Shown piece by piece: positions 1 through 11,199 of a stretch of DNA of 64,000 nt (its first letter is position 1; the number at the start of each line of letters is the position of its first letter). The notes beneath the pieces are model-generated. The model did not search any database. It was given only the letters and a program-made list of their open reading frames with translations, and had not been told where the DNA came from. Origin of the DNA: Manihot esculenta (lineage: Eukaryota; Streptophyta; Magnoliopsida; Malpighiales; Euphorbiaceae); the NCBI RefSeq assembly GCF_001659605.2, contig NC_035162.2, positions 28,958,153-29,022,152 of the forward strand, in the 5' to 3' direction. The position numbers and the translations under genes were made by a program.

Positions 1-1248
1 AATTTGGAATATTCGCACCAGAGCTTGAGCCACTCCCAAATCCCAGACTAGACTTGACTTTATTCCAGAACTTATCTTCTTACCCTTGGGTTTACCCCAT
101 CTCTTACTGCCTGAAGTTGCTGCACTCAAGGTAGAGGGATCTAACCTTCCCCCACCCGGAGTTTTAGAACCAGAAGCTTGTGCCACTGTCTGCTTAACTG
201 TCCCCTGAATGATGGCACTAGCCTCCATTCTCCTAGCCATGTCTACTATGGCATGAAAACTCTCTCTATCTGCTGACTGTACCAAGGAGGAATACCTGGA
301 ATGGAGCTTCATGATATACCTCCTCGACTTCTTCTGGTCTGTATTAAGGTCTTGCCCAGCAAATGGCAGCAACTCCATAAACCTGTCAGTATATTCGTCT
401 ACACTCATGTCATCAGTCTGCCTCAACTGCTCGAATTCTATCATCTTCAATTCCCTTGAACTATCAGGGAAAGCCCATCCTGCAAACTCGTTTACAAACT
501 CTTCCCAAGTCATGTTGTCCACTCTCGGGTTCACATAATTTTTGAACCACTCCCGTGCCTTTTTGCACTTAAGCGTGAACCCGGCCATCTGAATGGCTCT
601 ACTGTCATCAGCCCCTATCTCATCTGTAATTGCCTTGACCCGCTCCAAGTACACGAACGGATCATCACCGGTTTCAAACTGGGGAGCACCCAGCTTCATA
701 TAGTCGATCATCTTGACCTTGCTCCCACTGGCTGAACTAGATCTAGGAGGTTGAGCAACTGGGGTTGCTGGATTTGGATAGTAGGGTGGAGGTGGATACA
801 TTGGGTACTGAGAATACGGTGGGTAGTATGGTGGGTATGGCATCTGCGTGGGATAAGGGGTGAAACTAGGGTAATCTGATGTACCTCCCATCGAACACCC
901 GGGATGTTGTGAGAAATGTGGATAGTGAGGTGGCTGTACAAATCCCGAGGCCTGAGTGCCTCCTTGGGACTCTCCCATTCCTTCTTCTGACATATTGACT
1001 CCCAAACTGCCATCCCTCCTCTGTTCTACGTCCATATCATCCCCTATATCCTCTGACGCTCCTCCCTGAACTGTCCCTCTGACTGATCTGCTCCTACCCA
1101 GATCCAGAGACCTTCTAGGGTCTCTTGCTGCTCTTTCTCTGTTAGACCTACTAGACATTGCCCTAGGCAATGCTGGAGGACGGGCGCTCATGCCCTCATC
1201 CTCAGGTGGTACTCCAGTCAATCTTGCTGATCGACGAGTTCCTTTCAT
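1..1248 (-). pseudogene. Element A gag, N-terminal part, with a 1-bp frameshift near 75
   Basis: Gag start of a chromovirus polyprotein read on the minus strand from ATG at 1248-1246 ([12 protein letters not shown]...). The frame stays open through the Pro/Tyr-rich N-terminal region ([12 protein letters not shown] repeats) and the conserved capsid-like segment ([26 protein letters not shown]). Near position 75 the alignment with elements B and G (KKNKFW / RGKFWNR) requires one extra base: A has lost one base in a lysine-rich stretch, so the sequence shifts frame just before the zinc knuckle, which lies off the window. Compared with G it also has an in-frame deletion of about 18 codons in the proline-rich linker. 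The start was chosen because all four related elements share M(R/K)GTRRSARL just after a TTTTTCAG sequence. Confidence 0.85.
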
Positions 1249-1504
1249 CCTGTTTTCTGAAAAACAGTACACATCACAAGCAACATTAGCATCATATGGT
1301 TCATGTGGGCACACATGAACCCGCATCACATACATCACATATCATAGCATATCATTAATGCACATGCATAAAGTCATGGCATTTCACATCATCAAGTGAG
1401 ACAGGACTCCACATCCTATCCTAGTGGACATGATTTTTTCCTATTGTGCTTGACCTTCTATAACCTCTATGAGCCCGACACTCTAGGTCCGACCATATGA
1501 ACCT

Positions 1505-1517
1505 GGCTTTGATACCA
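1505..1517 (-). other. Primer binding site, element A
   Basis: Read on the minus strand this is TGGTATCAAAGCC, three bases after the LTR end. It matches the initiator-methionine tRNA type PBS (TGGTATCAGAGCC, as in element G) with one G-to-A change. Confidence 0.85.
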
Positions 1518-2138
1518 TTCTGTAACGACCCGAAAATCGGACCGCTACCGGCGCTAGGATCCGGGTCGACTTAAGGCCGCCGGGACCCGTAGCAAGCCTG
1601 ACATAAAACCTGTGAACCTGTATAATCCCATACATGATCAACAACATGCATAAAAATTAAAACTTTTCTTTCCATGCTCATCAACCAAACTCAACCTGTG
1701 CATAACATTAACATAATATTGATCCCTCTGTGGAATCTCATCTGTACCCCCAAAGGGTGATATAACATTTGTTGAGTTGGTATACATAAACATCATATAA
1801 ATCTCTAAGATCATGTATAAAAGGGATACAACAATCTATGGTCAAGCACACACTAACATCCATAAAACTCATTACATAACTATACTGCACTATTACATTG
1901 AAATTTGATCATGTCCATTGCTAGCTATTACATAAACATGACTTCTTTACTCTATCCGGACTCCCGCTATATCCTGTACCTGCAAGCCTGGGGGTAAAGG
2001 GAGAGGGGTGAGCTAAAAGCCCAGTGAGTAGAGCTATTAAAACACATTAACACTATGCTCTATGAAATGCATCATAACACAGACAATTCACATAAGGGTT
2101 GGGTGAACTTGTCACCAATTAGTCCAAGTTAACTCTAT

Positions 2139-2398
2139 GCCAGGCCTGTAGAATGGGGTCCTGGTCTTTCCTGTCAGAACATACATTACTTACCATTTTC
2201 CCAGGGCCTCCTCTGGACTCCTGGTCTTCAAGTCCCATAGCCGTGCTAGACCATAGGATGGGATCCTGGTCTTTCTTCACTCTGTGCCAGGCTTGTAGAC
2301 TGGGGCCTGGTCTTTCTTACTCTGTGCCAGGCCTGTAGACTGGGGCCTGGTCTTTCTTACTCTGTGCCAGGCCTGTAGCATGGGGCCTGGTCTTCCTG
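2139..2398 (-). repeat. Tandem hairpin units in element A LTR
   Basis: Several units in element sense of the type CCAGGCC - about 10 nt - GGCCTGG, separated by ACAGAGTAAGAAAGA-like spacers. The two best copies have perfect 7-bp stems. Similar but sequence-different hairpin units occur at the same LTR position in B, C, F and G. Confidence 0.75.
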
Positions 2399-2757
2399 TC
2401 ATGGACTAACTGGGTCATCGACATTCACCCACAACAACAACAATTTATGCGATGTGGCATATTCGTGAAAACTAATGCAATCATCCTATTGCATAATCAT
2501 GATGCATGAAACATGATAAAGCATTTAATTTAAAAGATTAAGTTTTAGTTCCACTCACCTCTGGCTGACTCTGACAATACCGAAGCAGCTGAACTCACTG
2601 CTGGGGTCCTCGGTTCCTCGGGTCCGAACCTACACAGGTGGACTCAAATGAGGGACCAAACATACGTAATTACAACTCTAATATACTCCCCAAAAAAACC
2701 CCCCAAAACATCCTGAAAATATCACATCGAGATATGCATGAAAAGGATGAACAGGGC

Positions 2758-2945
2758 ACTTTCGGCGGCACCTTCGGCGGCCGAAAGTCCTGGACAGATC
2801 CGAAAGTCAGGCACTTTCGGCGGCACCTTCGGCGGCCGAAAGTCCCAGACAGAGACGAAAGTCTCTTTTCGGGGGCACCTTCGGCAGCCGAATGCTGCCT
2901 CCACAAAGGGGGTTCGGCGGCCGAAACTCCCTTCGGCGGCCGAAC
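2758..2945 (-). repeat. Leader cluster of TTCGGC-C-GCCGAA palindromes, element A
   Basis: Multiple complete or half copies of the 13-bp palindrome (plus strand TTCGGCGGCCGAA), interleaved with half-site copies (TTCGGCGGCAC on this strand) and short GAGACGAAAGTC-like spacers. Confidence 0.85.
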
Positions 2946-3461
2946 CTGGTTTCTGCCAGAAGGGCAGAAACTTGGTTCACATGAACCCCTTGCCTCCCAA
3001 AACCTCAAATCAAGCATATATCTCAACCAAATCATGCATACAAGTTCTTAGGGGCCTCAAAACATCAAATACCCCAACTACAACACTTCAAACAAACTCA
3101 AGCAAGCCACATTGTTCAAAACATCAATATTAACCCATAAACTCAACATATACCCTAACATGCATTTCTATCCATAAATCTTGCATAAAAATTATTTAAA
3201 ACACATAAGGAGCTTAAGATCGGCTCTTACCTCTTGAAGATCGAGAGAGAGACGACCTAAACTTGGAGATCCAAGAAAATGAGCTCCTGAGTTCCCAAAG
3301 CTCCAAAACTTGCTTTAAACGCTCAAAACTTGCAATGTGAGTTTAAAACTCAAGAAAAATGGAAGAGATTTGGAGGAAGAACACTAGAGTTGCAAAGGGA
3401 AGGTCGGAAGCTTGCTGTGGCCGAAAATGGGAGAAAACTCGCCCTTTTCGGCTAAGTGCCC

Positions 3462-3469
3462 CTTTTATA
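3462..3469 (-). promoter_or_regulatory. TATA box, element A LTR
   Basis: TATAAAAG in element sense within GCCACCTATAAAAGG, about 360 bp into the LTR. The same context recurs in B, C, E and G. Confidence 0.75.
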
Positions 3470-3486
3470 GGTGGCTGGCCAGGCCA

Positions 3487-3655
3487 CGTTCGGGGGCCGA
3501 ATGTGCCTCCGCATCCATGCAATGTTCGGCGGCCGAACTTGACTTTCGGCGGCCGAACCTGAACTTCCCTGACTCATGCTTTCGGGTGCCTAACGTGCCT
3601 CCAAAACGCATGCATGTTCGGCGGCCGAACTTGACTTTCGGCGACCGAACCTGAG
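3487..3655 (-). repeat. U3 cluster of 13-bp palindromes, element A
   Basis: Complete and diverged copies of TTCGGCGGCCGAA immediately upstream of the TATA box in element sense. Confidence 0.85.
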
Positions 3656-3826
3656 TTCTTCTCCAAGGACTTTTTATGCAAAGACTCATTCAATTTCACA
3701 CTTAAAATCATAAAACACATTAAAACATTTTTATAAAACATGATTCTACCCTTCTAGAGGTCTCCGACAACCGAGATTCCACCGGACGGTAGGAATTCCG
3801 ATACCGGAGTCTAGCCGGGTATTACA

Positions 3827-4392
3827 TGATACATTGCATGAGAGCATGTTTTATCACCTGTTCATTATTACTGTTCTACTCACTGGGCTATAGTAGCTCA
3901 TCCCTCTCCCCTAACTCCAGTTGTGCAGGTTCAGAATTCAGAGGGAAGTCAGCAGGGTACAGGAAGAGTATATAGTTTGTAATAGTTAGTTAGTGTGGAC
4001 ATGTAACTGTAAATGTAAAGAGATAATGTATGTGTACAGTGTATAGAATGGTGCTTGATTACAAGAGATGTAATCCCTTTTTGTGTTTTCACATGATCAG
4101 TTTATGTTTCTATATTGTTGTATGTTTATGAGAAAACCAGGCTTAACATTATGAGTTTTATCCGCCTAGAGCAATGAGGAGCTCTAGTAGGGATTGGTAG
4201 AGAACAGAGATAGTGCATGCACAGGTTAAGCCTTGGAATGAAGAAAAGTTTTATGTTTTTACAGAAAATATATGATCATGTATGGGATGTCACAAGTTCA
4301 CAGTCAGGATAGCAGGCTTACTACGGGTCCCGGCGACCTTAAGTCGATCTGGATCCTAGTGCCGGTGGCAGTTCAATTTTTGGGCTGTTACA
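3827..4392 (+). repeat. Element B 5' LTR, 3' fragment
   Basis: Matches 11254-11819 without indels. It starts directly at the LTR end of element A and ends GTTACA in front of the primer site. It contains the acceptor-like TTGTGCAG segment but neither TATA box nor palindromes. Confidence 0.92.
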
Positions 4393-4395
4393 GAT

Positions 4396-4407
4396 TGGTA
4401 TCAGAGC
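4396..4407 (+). other. Primer binding site, element B
   Basis: TGGTATCAGAGC three bases after the LTR end; initiator-Met tRNA type. Confidence 0.9.
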
Positions 4408-4646
4408 ATTAGGTTCACATGGTCGGACCTATAGAGCTAGAGTTGGGCTCATAGAGGTTTTAGCAGGTTAGGCAGTTGGTCAGGCACCATAGGGAAACAT
4501 GTCCACTAGGATAGGATGTCAGTCCTGTCGCTATATGCTGAGGTGCAATGCCATGATTCATACATGTGCATTATTTTATATGTGATGTATGCTGATATGT
4601 GTTGCTTATATGCTCTGTGATGTGTTGTTTTCCAGCGAGAGTTAAG
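4408..4646 (+). other. Element B leader with a splice-acceptor-like site before gag
   Basis: Non-coding stretch between primer site and gag ATG. It contains TGTCCACTAGGATAGGATG, which is conserved in A, C, F and G, and ends in a pyrimidine run TTGTTTTCCAG (AG at 4634-4635) 11 bases before the ATG. All related elements have such a TTTTTCAG-like sequence at this place, which suggests a 3' splice site for a leader intron. Confidence 0.55.
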
Positions 4647-7600
4647 ATGCGAGGAACTCGTCGATCCGCGAGATTGACTGGAGTCCCATCTGTAAGTGAG
4701 GGTACAGCTGCTCGTCCACCTACCTTGCCAAGGGCAAGATCTCACAGGTCAAGCAGGGAGGGAACGTCAAGAGACCCTAGAAGGTCTTCTGACGAGAGCA
4801 GAAGAGGAATAGGCAGAGGGGGAAGATCAGACGAAGAGAGAGTTTCTATGGAGGAGGATCAGAGGAGAGAGGTCAGTATGGGTATAGGAAGGTCAGAAGA
4901 AGGTATGGGGGAGTCCCAGGGAGGCGCACATGCCTCAGGGTTTGGCTATCCACCCTTTCCTCAAGGCCCAGAGTATCCGATGGGAGGCACGTCGGATTAC
5001 TCCAGCTTTGCCCCATATCCACCCTACATGCCATATATGCCCTATCCTTCCTTCTATCCACCATATCATATGTATCCACCCCCACCTTTTCAGCCAAGTT
5101 CAGCATCGCCTGAATCCAGAGAAACAGTACCTCCACCACCACCACCTGAACCAGTAGCCCCTGTTGTTGAAGTACAACCCAGTTCTTCAGGGGGAACTAA
5201 GGTGAAGATGACTGAGTACTTAAAGTTGGATGCTCCTAAATTCAATACGGGAGATGATCCCTTTGAGTATCTCAGTGCAGTCAGAATGATAACAAGCGAG
5301 TTGGGAGCAGATGAGAGCAGGGCCATAGAGATGGCAGGGTTCACTTTAAAGTGCAAGAAAGCCAGAGAATGGTTCAAGAACTATGTGGACCCCAGAATTG
5401 ACAGTATGACATGGGAAGAGTTCGCCAACGAATTTGCTGGGTGGGCTTTCCCTGACAGTTCCAGGGAGCTAAAGGTTGTGGAGTTTGAGCAGTTGAGACA
5501 GACGGAGGAGATGAGTGTAGATGAATATACAGATAAGTTCCTGGAATTGTTACCATACGTGGGTCAGGCGTATGATACAGATCAGAAGAAGGCAAAGAGA
5601 TATGCCACAAGGCTTCATCCCCGGTATTTCTCTTTGATTCTCCACGCGGAGAAGGAGAGTTTCCACTCCATTGTGGATGCTGCTAGAAAGATGGAGGCCA
5701 GTGCCATAAGTCAAGGAGTAGTCAATCAACCAAAGGCACAGTCTTCTGGTACTAAACCAGGTTCCTCCTCACAGAGTACAGCAAGTGCGAGTAAGAAGAG
5801 ATGGGACAAACTCAGAGGAAAGAGAGGCAAGTTCTGGAACCGGATTAAAACGGGTCTGGGAATGAGGAGCGGCTCCAGTTCTGGCACAGATATTCCAGTT
5901 TGCAATAGATGTGGGAGACCACATAGCAGAGCTTGTTTGCTGGGATCTACAGCCTGCTATAGATGTGGGCAGGAGGGACATTATGCACGGGAATGTCCTC
6001 AGGCGACTTTGGTTACACCATCCCAGCAGATGACCTCAGGTAGTGTCGTTCAGTCAGCGGCTTCAGTCCGTCCACCAAGCAGTGGCAGAGGGAGAGGAAG
6101 AGGGGCAGCCTCTTCATCAGGGATGGGTTCCCGAGGTGCAGGTCCGTCAGCCCCAGCACGGATTTTCACCATGACTCAACAGGAGGCAGACACTTCGAAC
6201 ACAGTGGTGTCAGGTAATATCATCATTGGGTGTTCAGAGGTGTATGCTTTGATGGACCCCGGTGCTTCTCACTCTTTCATTTCTTATAGAGCCGCAGAGA
6301 GATTGGGGTTGATAGTCTCCGAGTTAGCGTGTCCTCTTTGGGTCAGTGGACCTAGATGTGACCCATCATTGGCAGAGTCAGTCTGTCAGTTCAGTCCAGT
6401 GTTTATAGAGGATAGATGCCTTCCAGCTGACCTTGTGGTTCTAGAGTTGACAGATTTTGATGTCATTTTAGGGATGGATTGGTTATCTACCTATAGTGCT
6501 ACCTTGCACTGCAGGGACAAGGTAGTGAGTCTCAGAGACCAGGATGGGTCAGAGTGTGTCTTCAGAGGAGACAGGAGAGGGACACCTAGGGGTTTAATAT
6601 CAGCCCTCCAGGCTCGTAGGATGTTGCGGAAAGGTTGTCAGGGGTTGTTAGCTTATGTGAGAGAGCTAGACAGTCAGGTTAGGGAACCATCCGCAGTACC
6701 AGTTGTTCGAGACTTCCCAGATGTGTTTCCTGAAGAGCTTCCCGGACTACCACCTGATAGGGAAATAGAGTTCGAGATAGAGTTGATGCCCAGTGCCAGA
6801 CCGATCTCTATCCCTCCCTACAGGATGGCACCAGCCGAGTTGAGAGAGTTGAAAGAGCAGTTACAGGATTTGGTAGCTAAGGGTTTCATCCGCCCGAGTA
6901 CCTCACCCTGGGGTGCTCTAGTTTTATTTGTCAGAAAGAAGGATGGACCTCTTAGACTTTGTGTCGACTACAGACAGTTGAACAAAGTTACTATCAAAAA
7001 CAAGTATCCTTTACCCAGGATCGATGATCTATTCGACCAACTGTCAGGAGCAAGTTGTTTTTCGAAGATAGATCTGAGATCCGGATACCACCAGTTAAAG
7101 ATCAGGGAAGGAGATGTCTCCAAGACTGCTTTTCGAACCAGATATGGGCATTATGAGTTCCTAGTGATGCCGTTCGGGTTGACTAATGCCCCTGCAGCAT
7201 TCATGGATCTCATGAATAGGGTTTTCAGGGAGTACTTGGATCGTTTTGTGATCGTCTTTATAGATGATATCTTGGTGTACTCCAGGAATGCAGAAGAGCA
7301 TGCCCAGCATCTGAGGATAGTGTTGCAAACCTTGCGAGAGCATGGCTTGTATGCCAAGTTCTCCAAGTGCAAATTCTGGCTAAGGAGCATTGCCTTTTTG
7401 GGACATGTAGTTTCAGAGAAAGGAATAGCAGTAGATCCCAAGAAGGTAGAGGCAGTAGCTAATTGGCCTACACCCACGACAGTGACTGAGATCAAGAGTT
7501 TTCTGGGTTTGGCAGGCTACTATCGGAGGTTCGTTCAGGACTTTTCAAAGATAGCTGCTCCTATGACCAGACTGACCAGGAAGAATCAAAAGTTCGTATG

Positions 7601-9599
7601 GTCAGAGGATTGTGATGAGAGTTTTGAAGAGTTGAAAAGACGGTTGACTTCAGCACCGATGTTAGCTCTGCCGATTAATGATGAAGACTTCACAGTGTTC
7701 TGTGATGCATCCCGAGTGGGATTAGGTTGTGTGTTAATGCAGAATGACAGAGTGATAGCTTATGCTTCTAGGCAGCTGAAGAGGCACGAGCTAAACTATC
7801 CGACACACGATCTTGAGATGGCAGCTGTTATCTTTGCACTTAAGATGTGGAGGCATTACCTCTATGGGGTAAAGTGTGAGATCTATACGGATCATAAAAG
7901 CCTGCAGTACATCTTGAGTCAAAGAGAGTTAAACTTGAGGCAGAGACGGTGGGTAGAATTGCTCAGTGATTACGATTGTAAGATCCAGTATCATCCGGGT
8001 AAGGCTAATGTTGTAGCTGATGCCTTAAGCCGTAAATCACTTGGCAGTTTATCCCACATTGCAATAGAGAGAAGACCGGTGGTGAAGGACTTTTATAGAC
8101 TCATGGATGAAGGACTACAGTTGCAGTTATCTGGTACAGGTGCTTTGCTGGCACAGATGAGAGTTACACCAGTGTTTCTAGAGCAAGTGGCTCTGAAACA
8201 GCACGAAGACCCTGAGTTAGTGAAGATTGCCAGGACTGTTCAGTCTGGCAACAGTGCAGAGTTCAGATTTGACAGTGAGGGAATTCTTTGTCACGGTAAG
8301 AGATTATGTGTACCAGATGACGCCAGTTTAAAGGAAGACATTATGAGGGAAGCTCATAATACAAGGTATAGCGTTCACCCTGGAGCCACCAAGATGTATC
8401 AAGATCTGAGAAGGGTGTATTGGTGGCCAGCAATGAAGAGGGAAGTGGCACAGTTTGTGTCAGCCTGCAAGACATGTCAAAGGGTGAAGCTAGAACACCA
8501 GAAGCCGGCTGGAATGCTTAACCCACTGCCGATTCCAGAGTGGAAATGGGAGAACATAGCTATGGATTTTGTAGTGGGGTTACCGGCGACGTCTAACAGA
8601 CTAGACTCCATATGGGTGATTGTGGATAGACTCACCAAATCTGCCCACTTCATTCCAGTCAGGAGTAACTATTCTGTGGACAAGTTGGCGCAGGTGTATG
8701 TAGACGAGATAGTGAGGCTGCATGGAGTTCCAGTGTCGAGAGTATCAGATAGAGGACCTCAGTTCACCTCCAGGTTTTGGCAGAGTCTGCAGAGTGAATT
8801 GGGCACAAGATTGGATTTCAGCACTGCTTTCCATCCACAGACAGACGGTCAGTCAGAGAGGACCATCCAAACCATAGAAGATATGTTGAGAATGTGTGTG
8901 TTAGACTTTGGCGGTTCTTGGAGGCAGCATCTACCTCTGGTGGAGTTTGCCTACAACAATAGCCATCATGCTAGCATAGGGATGGCCCCTTATGAAGCTT
9001 TGTATGGGAGGAAGTGCCGAACACCTGTTTGTTGGGAAGAGGTAGGAGAGAAGGCTCTTGCAGGGCCAGAGCTAGTTGAGATTACCAGCAAGTTAGTGCC
9101 TATCATCAGAGAGAGGATCAAGACAGCTGTTAGTAGACAGAAAAGCTATGCAGACATCCGTAGGAAACAGATAGAGTTCCAGGAGGGGGATATGGTATTG
9201 TTAAAGGTGTCTCCAATGAAGGGAGTGGTTCGCTTTGGAAAGAAGGGTAAACTGGCCCCACGATACATTGGTCCCTTTGAGATTTTGCAAAGGATCAGAA
9301 ATGTGTCGTATAAGCTGGATTTACCTACCTCGATGGAAAGAATTCACCCGGTATTCCATGTTTCTATGTTGAGGAAGTTTGTGTCAGATCCAGAGAAGGT
9401 TCTTAGTGAACCTGAGGTGGAAATCTTAAGTGATCTCACCTATGTAGAGCAGCCAGTGCGGATCTTAGACACCCAGATCAGAAAGCTGAGAAACAAGGAC
9501 ATACCAATGGTGAAAGTCCTATGGAACCACCACAATCTAGAAGAGTGCACCTGGGAGACACGGGAGTCTATGCTCCAACAGTACCCATATCTATTTTAA
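4647..9599 (+). CDS. Element B gag-pol polyprotein (1,650 aa)
   Basis: Single-frame chromovirus polyprotein for virus-like particle formation, reverse transcription and integration. Approximate residues: Pro/Tyr-rich N-terminus 100-190; capsid-like region 200-370; CCHC knuckle starting at C437 ([14 protein letters not shown]), preceded by a second Cys/His pair (CNRCGRPH); protease motif MDPGASHSF with D537; reverse transcriptase with FIDD at 871-874; RNase H FCDAS with D1020; integrase HHCC region about 1240-1290 and catalytic D1307, D1368, E1404 (35 residues between the last two); C-terminal chromodomain-like tail about 1600-1650 ending QYPYLF. No stop or frameshift is visible, and the key motifs are present. 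I chose ATG 4647 ([12 protein letters not shown]) because it is shared by all related elements; a longer frame upstream opens only with a GTG at 4599. The protease has DPGA rather than the more common DTGA/DSGA, as do its relatives here. Confidence 0.93.
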   Translation: MRGTRRSARLTGVPSVSEGTAARPPTLPRARSHRSSREGTSRDPRRSSDESRRGIGRGGRSDEERVSMEEDQRREVSMGIGRSEEGMGESQGGAHASGFGYPPFPQGPEYPMGGTSDYSSFAPYPPYMPYMPYPSFYPPYHMYPPPPFQPSSASPESRETVPPPPPPEPVAPVVEVQPSSSGGTKVKMTEYLKLDAPKFNTGDDPFEYLSAVRMITSELGADESRAIEMAGFTLKCKKAREWFKNYVDPRIDSMTWEEFANEFAGWAFPDSSRELKVVEFEQLRQTEEMSVDEYTDKFLELLPYVGQAYDTDQKKAKRYATRLHPRYFSLILHAEKESFHSIVDAARKMEASAISQGVVNQPKAQSSGTKPGSSSQSTASASKKRWDKLRGKRGKFWNRIKTGLGMRSGSSSGTDIPVCNRCGRPHSRACLLGSTACYRCGQEGHYARECPQATLVTPSQQMTSGSVVQSAASVRPPSSGRGRGRGAASSSGMGSRGAGPSAPARIFTMTQQEADTSNTVVSGNIIIGCSEVYALMDPGASHSFISYRAAERLGLIVSELACPLWVSGPRCDPSLAESVCQFSPVFIEDRCLPADLVVLELTDFDVILGMDWLSTYSATLHCRDKVVSLRDQDGSECVFRGDRRGTPRGLISALQARRMLRKGCQGLLAYVRELDSQVREPSAVPVVRDFPDVFPEELPGLPPDREIEFEIELMPSARPISIPPYRMAPAELRELKEQLQDLVAKGFIRPSTSPWGALVLFVRKKDGPLRLCVDYRQLNKVTIKNKYPLPRIDDLFDQLSGASCFSKIDLRSGYHQLKIREGDVSKTAFRTRYGHYEFLVMPFGLTNAPAAFMDLMNRVFREYLDRFVIVFIDDILVYSRNAEEHAQHLRIVLQTLREHGLYAKFSKCKFWLRSIAFLGHVVSEKGIAVDPKKVEAVANWPTPTTVTEIKSFLGLAGYYRRFVQDFSKIAAPMTRLTRKNQKFVWSEDCDESFEELKRRLTSAPMLALPINDEDFTVFCDASRVGLGCVLMQNDRVIAYASRQLKRHELNYPTHDLEMAAVIFALKMWRHYLYGVKCEIYTDHKSLQYILSQRELNLRQRRWVELLSDYDCKIQYHPGKANVVADALSRKSLGSLSHIAIERRPVVKDFYRLMDEGLQLQLSGTGALLAQMRVTPVFLEQVALKQHEDPELVKIARTVQSGNSAEFRFDSEGILCHGKRLCVPDDASLKEDIMREAHNTRYSVHPGATKMYQDLRRVYWWPAMKREVAQFVSACKTCQRVKLEHQKPAGMLNPLPIPEWKWENIAMDFVVGLPATSNRLDSIWVIVDRLTKSAHFIPVRSNYSVDKLAQVYVDEIVRLHGVPVSRVSDRGPQFTSRFWQSLQSELGTRLDFSTAFHPQTDGQSERTIQTIEDMLRMCVLDFGGSWRQHLPLVEFAYNNSHHASIGMAPYEALYGRKCRTPVCWEEVGEKALAGPELVEITSKLVPIIRERIKTAVSRQKSYADIRRKQIEFQEGDMVLLKVSPMKGVVRFGKKGKLAPRYIGPFEILQRIRNVSYKLDLPTSMERIHPVFHVSMLRKFVSDPEKVLSEPEVEILSDLTYVEQPVRILDTQIRKLRNKDIPMVKVLWNHHNLEECTWETRESMLQQYPYLF

Positions 9600-9678
9600 G
9601 GTTAGTTTTTTCCCTTTTCTATGTGTTCTATGTTGTGTTAGGGACATTCGGGGATGAATGTGCTTAAGGGGGGGAGAA
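9600..9678 (+). other. Element B 3' untranslated segment and polypurine tract
   Basis: Short non-coding stretch ending in a purine-only tract AAGGGGGGGAGAA (9666-9678) that abuts the 3' LTR: the plus-strand priming site. A GGGGATGAATG sequence just upstream is also found, in slightly different form, before the LTRs of element C. Confidence 0.85.
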
Positions 9679-9857
9679 TGTAATATCCGGCTCGAGTCCG
9701 GCCTCGGAATTCCTGTAGTTCGGTGGAATCTCGAGTGTCAGAACCCTCGAGAAGGGTAAGACATATGTTTTCATGTGTGTTTTAAGAGTTTTGAATGTTT
9801 TCAAGTGTGAAAGGAAATGAGTTTTGAAAGAAAAGCAACAAGAGAGAAATGCAAAGG

Positions 9858-9930
9858 TTCGGCCGCCGAAGGTCACTTTCGGCCGCCGAACATTGCATGG
9901 TTTCGGATTCACGTTCGGCTACCGAAGGTG
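9858..9930 (+). repeat. U3 palindrome cluster, element B
   Basis: Two TTCGGCCGCCGAA copies plus a diverged one (TTCGGCTACCGAA) directly upstream of the TATA box. Confidence 0.85.
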
Positions 9931-9945
9931 GTCTGGCCAGCCACC

Positions 9946-9953
9946 TATAAAAG
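9946..9953 (+). promoter_or_regulatory. TATA box, element B 3' LTR
   Basis: TATAAAAG in the conserved context GCCACCTATAAAAGGGCC, 268 bp into the LTR; the likely retroelement promoter. The corresponding part of B's 5' LTR is not in the window. Confidence 0.75.
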
Positions 9954-10190
9954 GGCCAAGGGTCGGTGGAAGGCGGCTATTTCTCCTCCACTTGCAGCCA
10001 GAGGTGAGTTCCAGCCTCTCTCACGTTGACTTTCATGGTTTTTATGATTTCCTTCAAATCTTTCCAAGGTTTTAAGAGTTTTGATGATTTTTGAAGGTTT
10101 TAAGCAAAAAGAACAAAGTTTGAAGCTTGGAGAGTTTGAGAACGGATTTCTCTCTATCTCCACGTTAGGATCGTGTAATCTCTTGTTTAG

Positions 10191-10930
10191 AAGAGGTAAG
10201 TACAGATCCTGAACCTTCTTTGTTGATTTTTGAAGGTTTTATGAAGTTTGTATGGGTAGTATGCATGTTTAGGTGTAGGTGAGGTTTTTGGTGATCTTTC
10301 ATGTTTAAGTGTTATGTGCTATGTTTGTTTGGGGTTTAGGATAGTTGGAGACCCCTTTGTGCATATATATGTGTATGTGCTAGTTGGGAGTAGTTGATAT
10401 GCATGTTGTAGGTTTTTGGGCAAAGTTTGCATGAAACAGAGCAAGGTTCTGTCCCCTGGACAAAACCAGGTTCGGCCGCCGAAAGAAGGTTCGGTCGCCG
10501 AACATGCTTGGAGGCAGTTTCGGCTGCCAAAGCTTGCCCTTGAAAGCTAAGCTTTCGGTTTAGAAAGGGACTTTCGGCCACCGAAAGAGGGAGTTCGGCC
10601 GCCGAAAGTATGTGAGTTTCGTCTCTGGACGAGACCTTCGGCCGCCGAAGGTGCCGCCGAACATGCATGAGTTTCGTCTCTGGAGAGGGGTTTCGGCCGC
10701 CGAACCTACCGCCGAAAGTGCCCTGTCCAGCCTTCTTTTGCATGTTTTCTGTGAATGTTCTAGGATGGTTTAGAAGGGTTTTGGGGAGTTTCTTAGAAAT
10801 GTTCTTGAGTGAGTTTGGTCCCTCATTTGAGTCCACCTGTGTAGGTACGGACCAGAGGAATCAGGGAGGTCAGCAGTGAGTCCAGTTTCAGAACCTGCAG
10901 AGTCAGTTCAGAGTCAACCCGAGGTGAGTG
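10191..10930 (+). other. Splice-like donor and acceptor series in the element B LTR
   Basis: AAGAG|GTAAGT (GT at 10196) is followed 650 bp later by CACCTGTGTAG|G (AG at 10843-10844), then GAG|GTGAGT (GT at 10924). The same order appears in the LTRs of A, C, E, F and G, although the sequence between the sites differs. I infer a spliced long leader; there is no transcript evidence here. Confidence 0.45.
10470..10720 (+). repeat. Leader palindrome cluster, element B
   Basis: Several full or near-full TTCGGCCGCCGAA motifs and GTGCCGCCGAA-type half sites, interleaved with GTTTCGTCTCTGGA spacers. The cluster lies between the donor-like and acceptor-like sites. Confidence 0.85.
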
Positions 10931-11097
10931 GAACTGAACTTAGTATTTTAATATGAAAAACGAGTATTTTATCATGCTTCATGCATCATGAATATGCTAT
11001 AGGGTGAGTGCATTAGTGTACACGAATATGATGCATTGCATTTATCCTTGATTCTATGACTGTATGGACATAGTAAGGATTCAATAGCCCTCAGAGG

Positions 11098-11199
11098 AAA
11101 GACCTGGAACAGCCCTACGGGGACCAGGCATAAAGACCTGGAACAGCCCTACGGGGACCAGGCACAAAGACCTGGAACAGCCCTACGGGGACCAGGCAT
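11098..11199 (+). repeat. Three 34-bp tandem hairpin repeats, element B LTR
   Basis: Three nearly identical direct repeats. Each unit can fold: outer stem CCTGG/CCAGG and inner stem CCC-TAC-GGG. Counterparts in other families use differently sequenced stems. Confidence 0.9.

Larger units (their letters stand above)
1..3826 (-). mobile_element. Element A: Ty3/Gypsy chromovirus, 5' part, nested in element B
   Basis: Minus-strand LTR retrotransposon cut by the left window edge. It shows, in element order, a complete 5' LTR (3826 to 1521), a primer binding site and the first 1.2 kb of gag. Its LTR begins exactly where the 5' LTR of element B becomes truncated (3827), so A inserted into B's LTR; the rest of B's LTR and of A must lie left of the window. 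The gag is most like that of element G at the right end of the window. Only one target-site duplication copy (about TGATA at 3827) is in view, so the 5-bp duplication cannot be confirmed. Confidence 0.9.
1521..3826 (-). repeat. Element A 5' LTR (2,306 bp)
   Basis: Complete LTR with the terminal inverted repeat TGTAA...TTACA: TGTAAT at 3826-3821 and GTTACA at 1526-1521 in element orientation. In element order it carries a palindrome cluster, a TATA box, a splice-donor-like AAGAG|GTAAGA, a second palindrome cluster, acceptor-like CACCTGTGTAG, donor-like CCAGAG|GTGAGT, tandem hairpins, acceptor-like CTTGCAG and the 3' end. Confidence 0.9.

Noticed and set aside
2638..3133. Several overlapping frames on both strands with repeats such as FGGTFGGR and RRPKVP, seen again at about 10.4, 16.2, 21.1, 26.0, 45.1, 54.1, 55.4 and 58.0 kb.
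   Set aside because: They are translations of the non-coding 13-bp palindrome clusters of the LTRs in several frames, not a repeat-protein family.
11098..11199. A CRISPR-like array (three 34-bp repeats).
   Set aside because: Units are directly adjacent with no unique spacers, lie in a plant LTR, and fold as hairpin repeats.
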